A DNA stretch of 64,000 nt from a virus: positions 36,747 to 100,746 of the IMG/VR virus record IMGVR_UViG_3300023184_000062. One strand, written 5' to 3'. Within the stretch, counting starts at the first letter, position 1. Every line of letters starts with the position of its first letter. The notes beneath the pieces are model-generated. The model saw nothing but the letters and a program-made list of their open reading frames with translations. It searched no databases and had not been told where the DNA came from. Of this stretch, positions 14,852 through 22,702 are shown piece by piece. The translations under genes and the position numbers were made by a program.

Positions 14852-14880
14852 GTGTGTAGTCATAGTGGCTACACACTTTT
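14852..14880 (+). terminator. rho-independent terminator after hsp20
   Basis: GTGTGTAG (14852-14859) pairs with CTACACAC (14869-14876), followed by TTTT. Confidence 0.75.
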
Positions 14881-14902
14881 ATAACTAACAATATAAACTA
14901 CT

Positions 14903-15208
14903 ATGTCTAAAACAGAAACAAAAATTAAGATCAAGCCTAACCTTGCATTATCCGAGCCTCCGTTGTTCAAAATCATTTATATCAATGATAATGTAACAAG
15001 TATGGAATTTGTCGTAGGTAGTTTAATTGATTACTTTAATTATAACCAAGATACTGCACAAACAATTACACATAATATCCATGAAGAAGGTAGTGCAATT
15101 GTTGCTGTACTGCCATATGAAATTGCTGAACAAAAGGGTATTGAGGTTACACTTGATGCACGTAGTCAAGGATTCCCGTTACAAGTGAAAGTTGAAGCTG
15201 AGGCTTAA
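14903..15208 (+). CDS. clpS: ClpS, N-degron adaptor
   Basis: ClpS hands N-end-rule substrates to ClpAP. The core reads PPLFKIIYINDNVTSMEFVV, then HNIHEEGSAIVAV and PYEIAEQK, matching ClpS (y-V-l-NDDyTPMeFV; vH-xG; eiAE-K). The binding-pocket His of HEEG is kept, but the second Asp of the NDD motif is Asn here (N-D-N), which may change substrate choice. No clpA is present in the window, so it should work with host ClpA. It overlaps the minus-strand phosphoesterase-like gene tail to tail by four bases. No clear Shine-Dalgarno precedes the ATG. Confidence 0.93.
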   Translation: MSKTETKIKIKPNLALSEPPLFKIIYINDNVTSMEFVVGSLIDYFNYNQDTAQTITHNIHEEGSAIVAVLPYEIAEQKGIEVTLDARSQGFPLQVKVEAEA

Positions 15209-15903
15209 ATTGTAATTGCTATTCGTTTAGCCCAATAGGGGTTTCTTTTGAAACTGCTATTATTAATGTAGTTGATATCATTTATATTGGTATCAACTAC
15301 TTTTTTGTATGTGCCATACAACCAATGCGATACTTTACTTTCTGTATCGGCTAGTAGTGAAATACTTAAATTAAGTTGAGTATCTATTGTTGAGGGATGT
15401 TCGCCAAAGTATAAATCTATACTGGGAACAGAGTTAGAGACTACTACAATACGTTTAACATCTAAATGTTTTTGTAGTCGTTCAATTGTATTTTTAAGAT
15501 ATAATATATCCTCATTGCGATGAACTTCTATGATGCTAGCGGTTTCATCTTCATATACAGTATTGCCATACCAGCCATTAGCACCAATAACTGCTATGCC
15601 ATCAATGACAACCACATGATGGTGCATTAATGCTAGATTACGAATATTGCGACATGCTTTATGGATTTCTTCAGTTCTTTTTGCAACATCACCTGTATTG
15701 TGATATTCTAGTGAACCTAGAGTATAGAATATACCCTGATAGAATTTAGATAAATGCGATAAAGTTTGCTTAATCGTGCGTAAATCTTCACTAATGTTTC
15801 CTGCTATTATACAGTATAAACTAGTTGCTTTTCCTTCCCAATCAAAACTATCATCGGGAGATAGATTTAGGTCACTAATTAAGTCAAACCCTATCGTGGT
15901 CAT
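15205..15903 (-). CDS. degenerate metallophosphoesterase-like protein (232 aa)
   Basis: The fold pattern of a calcineurin-like phosphoesterase is visible but the metal ligands are replaced at each motif: D-x-H is D11-L-N13; GD is G35-N36; GNHE is G63-S64-L65-E66; the usual GHH/THH segment reads VVSNSVPS; the usual GHxH reads YGTYKK. Compare the intact paralogue-type protein at 24739. The frame is fully open, so it is kept as a non-enzymatic protein rather than decaying. It begins directly after the stop of the Lys/Ala/Pro-rich gene upstream, so the two form a late operon. Confidence 0.8.
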   Translation of the reverse strand: MTTIGFDLISDLNLSPDDSFDWEGKATSLYCIIAGNISEDLRTIKQTLSHLSKFYQGIFYTLGSLEYHNTGDVAKRTEEIHKACRNIRNLALMHHHVVVIDGIAVIGANGWYGNTVYEDETASIIEVHRNEDILYLKNTIERLQKHLDVKRIVVVSNSVPSIDLYFGEHPSTIDTQLNLSISLLADTESKVSHWLYGTYKKVVDTNINDINYINNSSFKRNPYWAKRIAITI

Positions 15904-16227
15904 TTATTTTGCAATGCTAATTTTAGGCTTTTTTGCAGCAGCAGGTGCTTTCGCTTTTGCTGGCGCTTTTGCTGGCGCTTTTTCTGCTTTTGGCTTAGCA
16001 GGTGCTTTAGCAGCGGCAGGCTTTGCGGCCTTTGGCTTAGCAGGTGCTTTAGCTACAGCAGGAGCCTTTTCAGCTACAACCGGAGCAGCTACAGTGGCAG
16101 GAGCAACTACAGCCGGGGCTGGAGTTGGTGCTTCTACTTTGTAGGATGCAGCAGGTGCCGCTGTCTCGGGGGTCGCTACCGGGGCTGGGGATTCAATCCC
16201 GAGTAGACTTTTTAGAAATTTGATCAT
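15904..16227 (-). CDS. Lys/Ala/Pro-rich histone H1/AlgP-like protein (107 aa)
   Basis: Starts MIKFLKSLLGIESPAP, then a Val/Pro/Ala-rich linker, then a strongly basic tail of KAPAKPKA- and AAKPAAAKA-type repeats like histone H1 tails and AlgP. It may bind DNA or another acidic polymer. The ATG at 16227 is chosen because it has ggaga nine bases upstream. No signal peptide, unlike the similar-composition protein at 319. A late box AGTAAATA lies upstream. Confidence 0.8.
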   Translation of the reverse strand: MIKFLKSLLGIESPAPVATPETAAPAASYKVEAPTPAPAVVAPATVAAPVVAEKAPAVAKAPAKPKAAKPAAAKAPAKPKAEKAPAKAPAKAKAPAAAKKPKISIAK

Positions 16228-16244
16228 AATTTTCTCCTTCATAG

Positions 16245-16252
16245 TATTTACT
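16245..16252 (-). promoter_or_regulatory. possible late promoter box AGTAAATA
   Basis: Minus-strand AGTAAATA 18 bases before the ATG at 16227; the leader keeps a Shine-Dalgarno. Divergent from the box at 16284. Confidence 0.4.
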
Positions 16253-16283
16253 ATCGGTTAAGAATTTTATATTTTTTTCTATA

Positions 16284-16291
16284 GATAAATA
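16284..16291 (+). promoter_or_regulatory. late promoter box GATAAATA, leaderless type
   Basis: GATAAATA ends seven bases before the ATG at 16299. The leader CTAAACT has no Shine-Dalgarno. Confidence 0.6.
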
Positions 16292-16298
16292 CTAAACT

Positions 16299-17831
16299 AT
16301 GCGTGAACTTATTAATATCATTGAACAACTGAACGAAAGCACTGGACTAGCCGGGCGTAAACCAGGCGACGTTTTTAAAAACGAAAATGGTGAGGAGGCA
16401 ATATTTAATGATATTAAATTCTTCCCCGAAGGTGGAGGAAAATACTCGCCTGAAGAACTGGATCAGGCACTAGGTGAAATTGAACAACAAGTTCCAGGAA
16501 TTGTTTGGCAAAACAGTCGTTCTGGACGTACAGGTGGATTTGCAATAATCTCATTCGGTAACTTTGTTATTGGACAATATCTACAGGAAGTTAAACCTTC
16601 TATTACTGATAACAAAGTATCAAATACATTTACAGTAGATGGTGCAACTTATAAGTTCGGTGGCAAGGCTGCTGCCAAAGCTGATGCAGGATTAAGTCCA
16701 CAAGATTTGTTAACGGATAAAATTGATTTAACTATTCCAAAGATAATGAATCAGCTTGCTAGCAGTCTAGGAACTGATAACCCATTATACGCTTTAGCAC
16801 ATAATATCGCAATGGGACAACCATTGCCCATAACATTTGATGCTCCAGAGGGAGTTAGTTTTACTGCGTTCCGTGATTATTTCTGTGAAATATTACAACC
16901 AATAGCATTGCAAAAAGGTCAATACACGGGTAACGCAGGTGAGGCTGCAAATAAGTTTTTAGGTGGATCATTCCAAAAAACATTAATCAGTTTTGATGAT
17001 AGCAAAACCGCAGGACTAAGCGATAGTGTTATGTCTACTAGAGATGGTCGTAGCGTACTGGTAAGTACTAAAGGTGGCAAAGGTGCTACCGCTAGCGCAT
17101 CAAACTTAATTGACCAAATTGATAAGATTGCAGAAACGCCAGATGGTGGAAAATTCTTAAACAAACACAAACAAATAGTTGACTTACTACGTGAGATACA
17201 AGATGCAGGGCAAGCAGGTGCTCCATTAATGTTGGGTGTAAGATATGGTATCATCAGTCCTGATGATGCTGAAATGATTAGAGCATTTAAAAAGTTAAGT
17301 CCAGTTAGCTTAGACAATCTTGGTCAACTTGGTCTTAGCGAGAACTTAACAAAATTGGCACAATCACGTAACACAGATGATCCAGATAATGTAAACTTAT
17401 ATTATCACTTGATGGCAGCAGTGGCACACAAAGCTGCTGAGGAAGTTAATGACAAAACTAAATTCAGTTCTGCTGCTGCTGATATATTAAACAACGGTGC
17501 ATTAGTGCAAATGTATACCAAAGCAAATGAGGGCAAAGGTAAATGGACCTTGCAAGAATTCAATACAGTTTATCCAGGTAAAAGCATCAAGGGTGTTTAT
17601 CTCTCAGCAGGTAAAACATATTACAGCACTGGAATAAAGGGTAACTATACATTCAAAATTGATAAAGGTTCAGGTAAACCCAAAGATGATGAAGAAACAA
17701 CTAGCACACCTGCAGCAAGAGTAAAACGTGAAAAAAATGCAGGTAAAGATGAGTTAGCAACATCAGCAAGAGATATTGTTAATCCTGTTAATAAGCCAAG
17801 AGAAACTGGCACTAGGACTAAACGTAAATAA
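16299..17831 (+). CDS. large late protein with MRELI-type N-terminal helix (510 aa)
   Basis: Begins MRELINIIEQLNES, one of five proteins here with an MRxxEhh-type start resembling T4 capsid-targeting sequences. The body is not a family I can name. A segment near 240-265 (DSVMSTRDGRSVLVSTKGGK) has the D-x(n)-hxhSxKxG look of PD-(D/E)XK nucleases, but this is weak. The last 70 residues are a basic, disordered tail (KREKNAGKDE, GTRTKRK). Late and leaderless. Candidate internal (packaged) protein; the nuclease idea is low confidence. Confidence 0.8.
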   Translation: MRELINIIEQLNESTGLAGRKPGDVFKNENGEEAIFNDIKFFPEGGGKYSPEELDQALGEIEQQVPGIVWQNSRSGRTGGFAIISFGNFVIGQYLQEVKPSITDNKVSNTFTVDGATYKFGGKAAAKADAGLSPQDLLTDKIDLTIPKIMNQLASSLGTDNPLYALAHNIAMGQPLPITFDAPEGVSFTAFRDYFCEILQPIALQKGQYTGNAGEAANKFLGGSFQKTLISFDDSKTAGLSDSVMSTRDGRSVLVSTKGGKGATASASNLIDQIDKIAETPDGGKFLNKHKQIVDLLREIQDAGQAGAPLMLGVRYGIISPDDAEMIRAFKKLSPVSLDNLGQLGLSENLTKLAQSRNTDDPDNVNLYYHLMAAVAHKAAEEVNDKTKFSSAAADILNNGALVQMYTKANEGKGKWTLQEFNTVYPGKSIKGVYLSAGKTYYSTGIKGNYTFKIDKGSGKPKDDEETTSTPAARVKREKNAGKDELATSARDIVNPVNKPRETGTRTKRK

Positions 17832-17844
17832 GTAGGAGGTTATC

Positions 17845-18573
17845 GTGGCAACTTGTAAATTTGACTGGTCATCAATAAATCGCTACGAGTTAAACGATTA
17901 CATTTGGTCGATGCATCCTAAAGTAATTAACAAAGAAATGACTATTGCAAATTTCCATAGACTAGTAGGAAATCACATAAAGAAACATATCCCTATTAAA
18001 TTAAAAAAATGGAGAGATAGTGATGTTGAAAACAATTGCACTTGGGTCGGTGGTGCTTACTACAGTGATTTAGATAAACAAAAACAAAAATCAATTGAAT
18101 TAGTACTTGTTTATAAGAGTAGAGAAAATTCAATTAAGATAACTCCACTTAATTTTCAAAGGTCATGTCGTACTATTACTCATACAATAATGCATGAAAT
18201 AATTCATATGCGACAATATCGCCGTAGAAAATTTAAAGAGTTACCCGATTATAATAGCACCGCTAAAAAAACAGAGCAACGAGAAGAACAATCTTATCTT
18301 GGATGTAGTGATGAGATTGATGCGTATGGATTCAATATAGCCTGTGAATTGTTATGGAAATTCAATAATGACACGGATAAAGTAATTTCATACCTCAATG
18401 AGGACCAAAGAGGTAAACGCAGAAAACATAACAGTTGGAGATTGTATTTAAAAGCATTCAATCACGACCACGAGCATCCAATCATAAAACGGGTAAAACA
18501 AAAGGTTGTACGATACTTACCAAATGCAATGTATGGTAAACCCTATCGCAATAAAGATTGGATAAATCATTAA
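17845..18573 (+). CDS. HExxH metallopeptidase-like protein (242 aa)
   Basis: Contains THTIMHEIIHMRQYRRRKF (about 111-129) with the zinc motif HEIIH, and downstream DEIDAYGFNIACEL, whose Glu is a plausible third ligand as in gluzincin/SprT-like peptidases. No signal peptide, so it would act in the cytoplasm or inside the particle. The start is GTG at 17845 with a strong aggaggt. It follows the 16299 gene by 13 bases and shares its late promoter. Confidence 0.8.
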   Translation: MATCKFDWSSINRYELNDYIWSMHPKVINKEMTIANFHRLVGNHIKKHIPIKLKKWRDSDVENNCTWVGGAYYSDLDKQKQKSIELVLVYKSRENSIKITPLNFQRSCRTITHTIMHEIIHMRQYRRRKFKELPDYNSTAKKTEQREEQSYLGCSDEIDAYGFNIACELLWKFNNDTDKVISYLNEDQRGKRRKHNSWRLYLKAFNHDHEHPIIKRVKQKVVRYLPNAMYGKPYRNKDWINH

Positions 18574-18582
18574 CCATAATAG

Positions 18583-18611
18583 TTGCAACTAGCTAAATTT
18601 TCTGTTATACT
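18583..18611 (+). promoter_or_regulatory. sigma70-like promoter of clpP
   Basis: TTGCAA (18583-18588), 17-base spacer, TATACT (18606-18611). The leader carries aaggaag before the ATG at 18631. Confidence 0.65.
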
Positions 18612-18630
18612 TACAATTTTAAGGAAGTAT

Positions 18631-19218
18631 ATGAGTTTAGTACCAATGGTTTTAGAACAAACAAGCAAAGGTGAGCGTAGTTACGATATCTACAGCCGCA
18701 TGTTGCGTGACCGTGTCATTTTGCTTGAGGGCGAAGTACATGACCAAATGGCAAATCTTATTGTTGCCCAATTACTTTACTTAGAAAGTGAAGGAGCAAA
18801 GGATATCAGTCTTTATATCAACAGCCCTGGTGGTAGTGTAACTGCTGGTATGGCAATCTATGACTGTATGCAATTCATTAAACCTGATATTATGACTATC
18901 GTTATGGGTCAAGCATGTAGCATGGGTAGTTTGCTAGCACAAGCAGGTAGTAAAGGTAAGCGTTACATGTTACCCAATGCAAGGCACATGATTCATCAGC
19001 CGAGCGGTGGCGCACGTGGTCAAGCTACCGATATGCTTATTCAAGTAGAAGAAATCCTTGAGATGAAAAGGAACCTTACCAATATCTATGTTAAACACAA
19101 TAGTGCAGGAAAGACGTTTGAACAATTGACACAGGATATGGAACGTGATAACTTTATGTCAGCGGACCAAGCTGTTGCGTATGGGTTAGCTGATATTGTG
19201 ATGGAAAAACGAGAATAA
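18631..19218 (+). CDS. clpP: ClpP serine protease subunit
   Basis: Forms the tetradecameric chamber of ClpXP/ClpAP. The 195-residue frame has the N-terminal [20 protein letters not shown] typical of Clp[18 protein letters not shown], the catalytic Ser in [14 protein letters not shown], the catalytic His in [18 protein letters not shown], and a conserved Asp in the [12 protein letters not shown] region. Length is normal and the ATG at 18631 follows aaggaag, so the longer frame from 18583 is ignored (it overlaps the promoter). Proteins of the ClpX gene at 12856 and this gene could form a complete phage ClpXP. Confidence 0.96.
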   Translation: MSLVPMVLEQTSKGERSYDIYSRMLRDRVILLEGEVHDQMANLIVAQLLYLESEGAKDISLYINSPGGSVTAGMAIYDCMQFIKPDIMTIVMGQACSMGSLLAQAGSKGKRYMLPNARHMIHQPSGGARGQATDMLIQVEEILEMKRNLTNIYVKHNSAGKTFEQLTQDMERDNFMSADQAVAYGLADIVMEKRE

Positions 19219-19240
19219 GTTGATTAATTATCCTGTTTCA

Positions 19241-19269
19241 TTGACTTTCTTGCCAAACTACTGTAAAAT
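19241..19269 (+). promoter_or_regulatory. sigma70-like promoter
   Basis: TTGACT (19241-19246), 17-base spacer, TAAAAT (19264-19269), upstream of the helicase. Confidence 0.65.
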
Positions 19270-19296
19270 TCTATACTTAACTTAATAGGAGTACCT

Positions 19297-21210
19297 ATGC
19301 TTTATTACAATCTTGGCCCATCAAGTGTTAACACAACTTATGCCCCATTAACAATTCAACAAATTGTTGATAGGGCTACATTAGATTCGGAACAACTACA
19401 TCATTTATATAATGTAGTATTGTACAAACTTTCAACTTCTGCAGGTAAGACAGTCATCTTGCCGGCCCCAATGGGTTCAGGCAAGTCACATACATTGTTT
19501 AATGCTACTATTTTTGGTGCAATACATGATGACCCTAAATTAAGACTTGTACTGATTGTTAATCCAAGGGAAGAATTGGTATCAAATGTTTCAAGTAGTC
19601 TAGCAAAATTTGCTAACAAACAATTAGTTTGTGTGGACGGATCTGAAAAATATATTGATGTTGACGACCAAGAACAATTTGCAGATAGATTGGATCTTCT
19701 AGCAAGAACTAGACCGCAAAAGCGTGACGATCCTGAGTCAGTAGTTATAGCATCGGTTAGCATTCAATGGCTTACTAATCATCATAAGCGTATATGTAAG
19801 CTATTTACATATGGATTAGTTATTTTTGATGAAGTGCATGTGGGATTAAAGATTGCGTCAAAGAATAGTATTTGGGATGATTCAGGTCGCTATCCTAGTA
19901 AGGCATTTAAACAAACATGGGTTCCCATGATGAATGAAATTGCCACTAGTGGTTGGAAATGTCTAGGTATTACAGCGACTCCAAGTGCAAGTCATCAAGG
20001 TCTTACTGCTGACGGATTGAAAATGTTTGAGTTGATATCTGATGTTATGCCAAAGCGTAGGGAAAAGAATTGCTTTCCCAAATTACATTGGTATGCTACA
20101 TTAGAAGAAGTACTTGATGGTTGGAAAGAATTTTGGCTCAATCATATTAATGATACAGAAAAACTAATCAGCAGTATAGATACTGAAACTTGGGATAAAG
20201 CAAAAGAGATCGGTATCTATCCCAAGATGCCAATCTCAATGGTTAAAGCAGGTAGCATTATTGCTTCAAATAGTATTTCACTATTAGGAAATGATCAGGG
20301 CCTTTTTGGTAGAAGTACATTGAAGGATAACTTACACGATTACCATCGTGCGTTGGGAAAGCCAAACATGTTTGCAGTAAATTCTTCTGACTTCAAGTAC
20401 TTTGAAAAACGAAAGAATTCAAACTATGGCATTACACACGGGTATCAGTTGTCTGATGTAATTTATGAATTTAATGATGATGCTAATGCATTGTATAGTG
20501 CTATCTTGCCAGTTATTAACACGGGTATTGTAGGTGTAAGTATCCCTAGATTGACTACATTGGCATACTTGTCGGACCCTAAGAATCCCGGCGAGATTGT
20601 TGATTCGCAAATTCAAACATTGGGTAGACTTAATCGTTTCATTGTTAGTGGTATGCGTTCACATGAAGAAATGCGTGACCAAATCAATTCACTTGATATT
20701 TCAGTATCTCAAAAAATTGCATTGTGTCAGTATATGGTTCATTTTTCTACAAATCACATTTTTGCAATTGATACTGAATTGATGCACAATGCGGTGTTTG
20801 AATATGTTGAAGATACGTTTACACCTGATGAAGGGTTGGCTTATTATATCGGTGCGATGACTGCACATAGTCCAACTTTTAAAAAGCCACACATCAGTCT
20901 GGGATATAATCCCGGTTCACAGAATCAACAGTACAAAAAAGATTACTGTGAACATTGCACACGGTTAGGTTTAGTAAATGAACACGGTGTTACTTATTGT
21001 AAAATTCTAGGACGCACTCTTGCTGAAGATATTGCAAAGCGTAAACTTTCTGATGCAGAATTTGAAAAACATTGGAAAGATGCATTGAAGTTGGATCATA
21101 TTAATAGTAGGCGCGATGACAATCGTCCTGAAAATCATTGCACTAGATGCGGCATTAGTGATGCACTTAAAACATTAATCTGCCTTGATTATTTAACTAG
21201 TTACAAGTAA
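19297..21210 (+). CDS. SF2 helicase with C-terminal HNH-like zinc domain (637 aa)
   Basis: Helicase core: Walker A APMGSGKS (57-64), DEVH box (178-181), the motif III-like ITATPSAS (about 227), and a motif VI-like region SQIQTLGRLNRF. The C-terminus has Zn-coordinating C551-x-x-C554 and C615-x-x-C618 flanking LDHINSRRDDNRPENH (599-614), the core pattern of HNH endonucleases (DHI ... DNR-x-EN). The two parts together suggest an ATP-driven DNA enzyme that also cuts, or a UvsW-like helicase with a nuclease tail. Its own promoter and taggag site precede it. Confidence 0.88.
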   Translation: MLYYNLGPSSVNTTYAPLTIQQIVDRATLDSEQLHHLYNVVLYKLSTSAGKTVILPAPMGSGKSHTLFNATIFGAIHDDPKLRLVLIVNPREELVSNVSSSLAKFANKQLVCVDGSEKYIDVDDQEQFADRLDLLARTRPQKRDDPESVVIASVSIQWLTNHHKRICKLFTYGLVIFDEVHVGLKIASKNSIWDDSGRYPSKAFKQTWVPMMNEIATSGWKCLGITATPSASHQGLTADGLKMFELISDVMPKRREKNCFPKLHWYATLEEVLDGWKEFWLNHINDTEKLISSIDTETWDKAKEIGIYPKMPISMVKAGSIIASNSISLLGNDQGLFGRSTLKDNLHDYHRALGKPNMFAVNSSDFKYFEKRKNSNYGITHGYQLSDVIYEFNDDANALYSAILPVINTGIVGVSIPRLTTLAYLSDPKNPGEIVDSQIQTLGRLNRFIVSGMRSHEEMRDQINSLDISVSQKIALCQYMVHFSTNHIFAIDTELMHNAVFEYVEDTFTPDEGLAYYIGAMTAHSPTFKKPHISLGYNPGSQNQQYKKDYCEHCTRLGLVNEHGVTYCKILGRTLAEDIAKRKLSDAEFEKHWKDALKLDHINSRRDDNRPENHCTRCGISDALKTLICLDYLTSYK

Positions 21211-21214
21211 TACA

Positions 21215-21439
21215 ATGGAAGACTTTCTTAAACGAAAATTAAATATAGGGGATAGTGTGATATTCATACCACCCTATAGTAAAACAATGACACTGGGCCG
21301 TGTCGTTGCTTTCAGTCCCAAAATGGTTCGTGTAGTGTATCACGGTTGGCGTAATGAAGAACATGAATCTAGTCGCTATCCTAAAGAACTTGTCAGAGTA
21401 GACGGACCAGACCTAACTATGTATTTGCTCAAAAAATAA
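21215..21439 (+). CDS. small SH3-like protein (74 aa)
   Basis: NIGDSVIFIPPYSKTMTLGR, then VRVVYHGWRNEEHESSRYP: a small SH3-type barrel as in many phages. It follows the helicase stop by four bases and is likely cotranscribed. Its 3' end has a short TTTGCT/AGCAAA stem before the next promoter. Confidence 0.75.
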   Translation: MEDFLKRKLNIGDSVIFIPPYSKTMTLGRVVAFSPKMVRVVYHGWRNEEHESSRYPKELVRVDGPDLTMYLLKK

Positions 21440-21451
21440 GCAAAATAAAGG

Positions 21452-21480
21452 TTGACAATAAATCATTTTGGGTATATAAT
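21452..21480 (+). promoter_or_regulatory. early promoter cassette, leaderless type
   Basis: TTGACA (21452-21457), 17-base spacer ending TTTGGGTA, TATAAT (21475-21480). Only six bases separate TATAAT from the ATG at 21487. Confidence 0.8.
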
Positions 21481-21486
21481 ACATGT

Positions 21487-21711
21487 ATGCTTAAAAATGA
21501 TACACTACAATGGGGCGGGGTTTTCTTTGTTATCGCAGGGCATTTGCTCAATGCGATGGGAAATATGGACCCTTACAATATAATTGCTTTTGCTTTTGGG
21601 ACGATTTTCTTCCTAATTTGGGCGTTGCGTGTCCGCAACAACCCCCAAATTCTGGTGAATATTGTCTCAATCGCCATTTGTGCTAGTGGCTTATTCAGGG
21701 CCGCGACTTGA
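21487..21711 (+). CDS. two-span small membrane protein (74 aa)
   Basis: Hydrophobic segments around WGGVFFVIAGHLLNAMG, IIAFAFGTIFFLIWALRV and ILVNIVSIAICASGLF give two or three membrane spans. No Shine-Dalgarno; the promoter predicts a start at about the ATG itself. The TGA stop lies in the -35 of the next promoter. Function unknown. Confidence 0.75.
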   Translation: MLKNDTLQWGGVFFVIAGHLLNAMGNMDPYNIIAFAFGTIFFLIWALRVRNNPQILVNIVSIAICASGLFRAAT

Positions 21712-21736
21712 CATTAAATGGTTTTGGGTATATAAT
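21708..21736 (+). promoter_or_regulatory. early promoter cassette
   Basis: TTGACA (21708-21713), 17-base spacer, TATAAT (21731-21736), then the leader CTTAGACAGTTAAG. The TGA is the stop of the gene at 21487. Confidence 0.85.
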
Positions 21737-21769
21737 ATAGACTTAGACAGTTAAGAACAGGACTAGAAA

Positions 21770-22042
21770 ATGCGTACAAAAACAGTGATTGAAGGCTTCA
21801 AAAATTCACAAAAATTCCGTGTGATTTTCAAGGGCGATGGCTCCGAGAACGACATTGGAATGTATATGACGGTCAAGCAAATGACCGAGCAATTTGCTAC
21901 AGTTAACGCCCGCGTATTGTGCTGGGATGCAGTACAACAGTTGGCAAACATGCGTTATTTTGCTAAGGTTGACGGAAAACCAGTGCCCTCCGGACTTGGA
22001 ACTACGATTCGGGGCAAGCAAATTCAAGTGGACCTAGTATAA
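21770..22042 (+). CDS. hypothetical early protein (90 aa)
   Basis: Soluble, basic N-terminus (MRTKTVIEGFKNSQKFRVIF), no known motif. Driven by the promoter at 21708. It shares one base with the next gene (TAATG). The ATG is preceded by a weak purine stretch. Confidence 0.7.
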   Translation: MRTKTVIEGFKNSQKFRVIFKGDGSENDIGMYMTVKQMTEQFATVNARVLCWDAVQQLANMRYFAKVDGKPVPSGLGTTIRGKQIQVDLV

Positions 22043-22260
22043 TGTACAATTTACTTTACATGGTTGTGGTAGCCCAGTCGCAAATGACATTTTTTCTGGG
22101 CAGTTACAATGATTTAAACAGTTGTCAGAATGCTATCCACGAAATTTACGCAACCAGACTAAATTTACCTAATCAACGCAACCCTGATTTGGAGAAAATT
22201 ATCCAAAAACAGATGGAATTAAACCGAGAATTTGTCTGTATTCCGGTGAAAAAAGGTTGA
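22042..22260 (+). CDS. hypothetical early protein with hydrophobic start (72 aa)
   Basis: Begins MYNLLYMVVVAQSQMTFFLG, possibly a signal or membrane segment, then a helical part with two Cys (NSCQNA and EFVCIPV). Unknown. Coupled to the gene before it. Its TGA stop is inside the next TTGACA. Confidence 0.7.
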   Translation: MYNLLYMVVVAQSQMTFFLGSYNDLNSCQNAIHEIYATRLNLPNQRNPDLEKIIQKQMELNREFVCIPVKKG

Positions 22261-22285
22261 CATTAAATGGGTTTGGGTATATAAT
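22257..22285 (+). promoter_or_regulatory. early promoter cassette
   Basis: TTGACA (22257-22262), 17-base spacer, TATAAT (22280-22285), leader CTTAGACAGTTAATTA. Confidence 0.85.
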
Positions 22286-22318
22286 ACAATCTTAGACAGT
22301 TAATTAAAGGACAAGAAA

Positions 22319-22636
22319 ATGACAGATACAGAATTTGACACTAAATTTGACTACTACGAGACCGTTCGTGAGGAACTAGGATTGAGTGCTATTTGGTCTA
22401 TCTTTGAAGTAGAAAATCTCAGCGAACCCCATCCGTTCAAGGATGCAAAAATTGTTTCTTACAAGGTCTATCATGGTAAGGAATATCAGATTGAAATCAA
22501 TGGTTCTACATGGGCCGCATTGTATGTTGCGGCTAATGCTGTTATTCGTGATAGCCGTGACTATCATGTTTTCATTGAAGCCTTCACCCCGAATGGTAAA
22601 AACCCTGAAATCCTAGAATTGCACACTGGTTCTTAA
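22319..22636 (+). CDS. hypothetical early protein (105 aa)
   Basis: Acidic N-terminus, central STWAALYVAANAVIRDS helix, and a tail FIEAFTPNGKNPEILELHTG. No recognised family. Single gene between two promoter cassettes. The leader holds aaagga. Confidence 0.75.
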   Translation: MTDTEFDTKFDYYETVREELGLSAIWSIFEVENLSEPHPFKDAKIVSYKVYHGKEYQIEINGSTWAALYVAANAVIRDSRDYHVFIEAFTPNGKNPEILELHTGS

Positions 22637-22639
22637 TAG

Positions 22640-22668
22640 TTGACAATAAATGGTTTTGGGTATATAAT
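22640..22668 (+). promoter_or_regulatory. early promoter cassette
   Basis: TTGACA (22640-22645), 17-base spacer, TATAAT (22663-22668), leader CTTAATCAGTTAATTAC. Confidence 0.85.
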
Positions 22669-22702
22669 AGAGTCTTAATCAGTTAATTACAGGAGTTTGA
22701 AA

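Noticed and set aside
15776-16144. 122-codon plus-strand frame with GAFAGAFSAFGLAG repeats
   Set aside because: Antisense shadow of the Lys/Ala/Pro-rich gene at 15904-16227.
17845-18573. HExxH gene considered as an ImmA-like regulator protease
   Set aside because: No helix-turn-helix partner is next to it and the third-ligand region fits SprT/gluzincin types better; kept as a general metallopeptidase.
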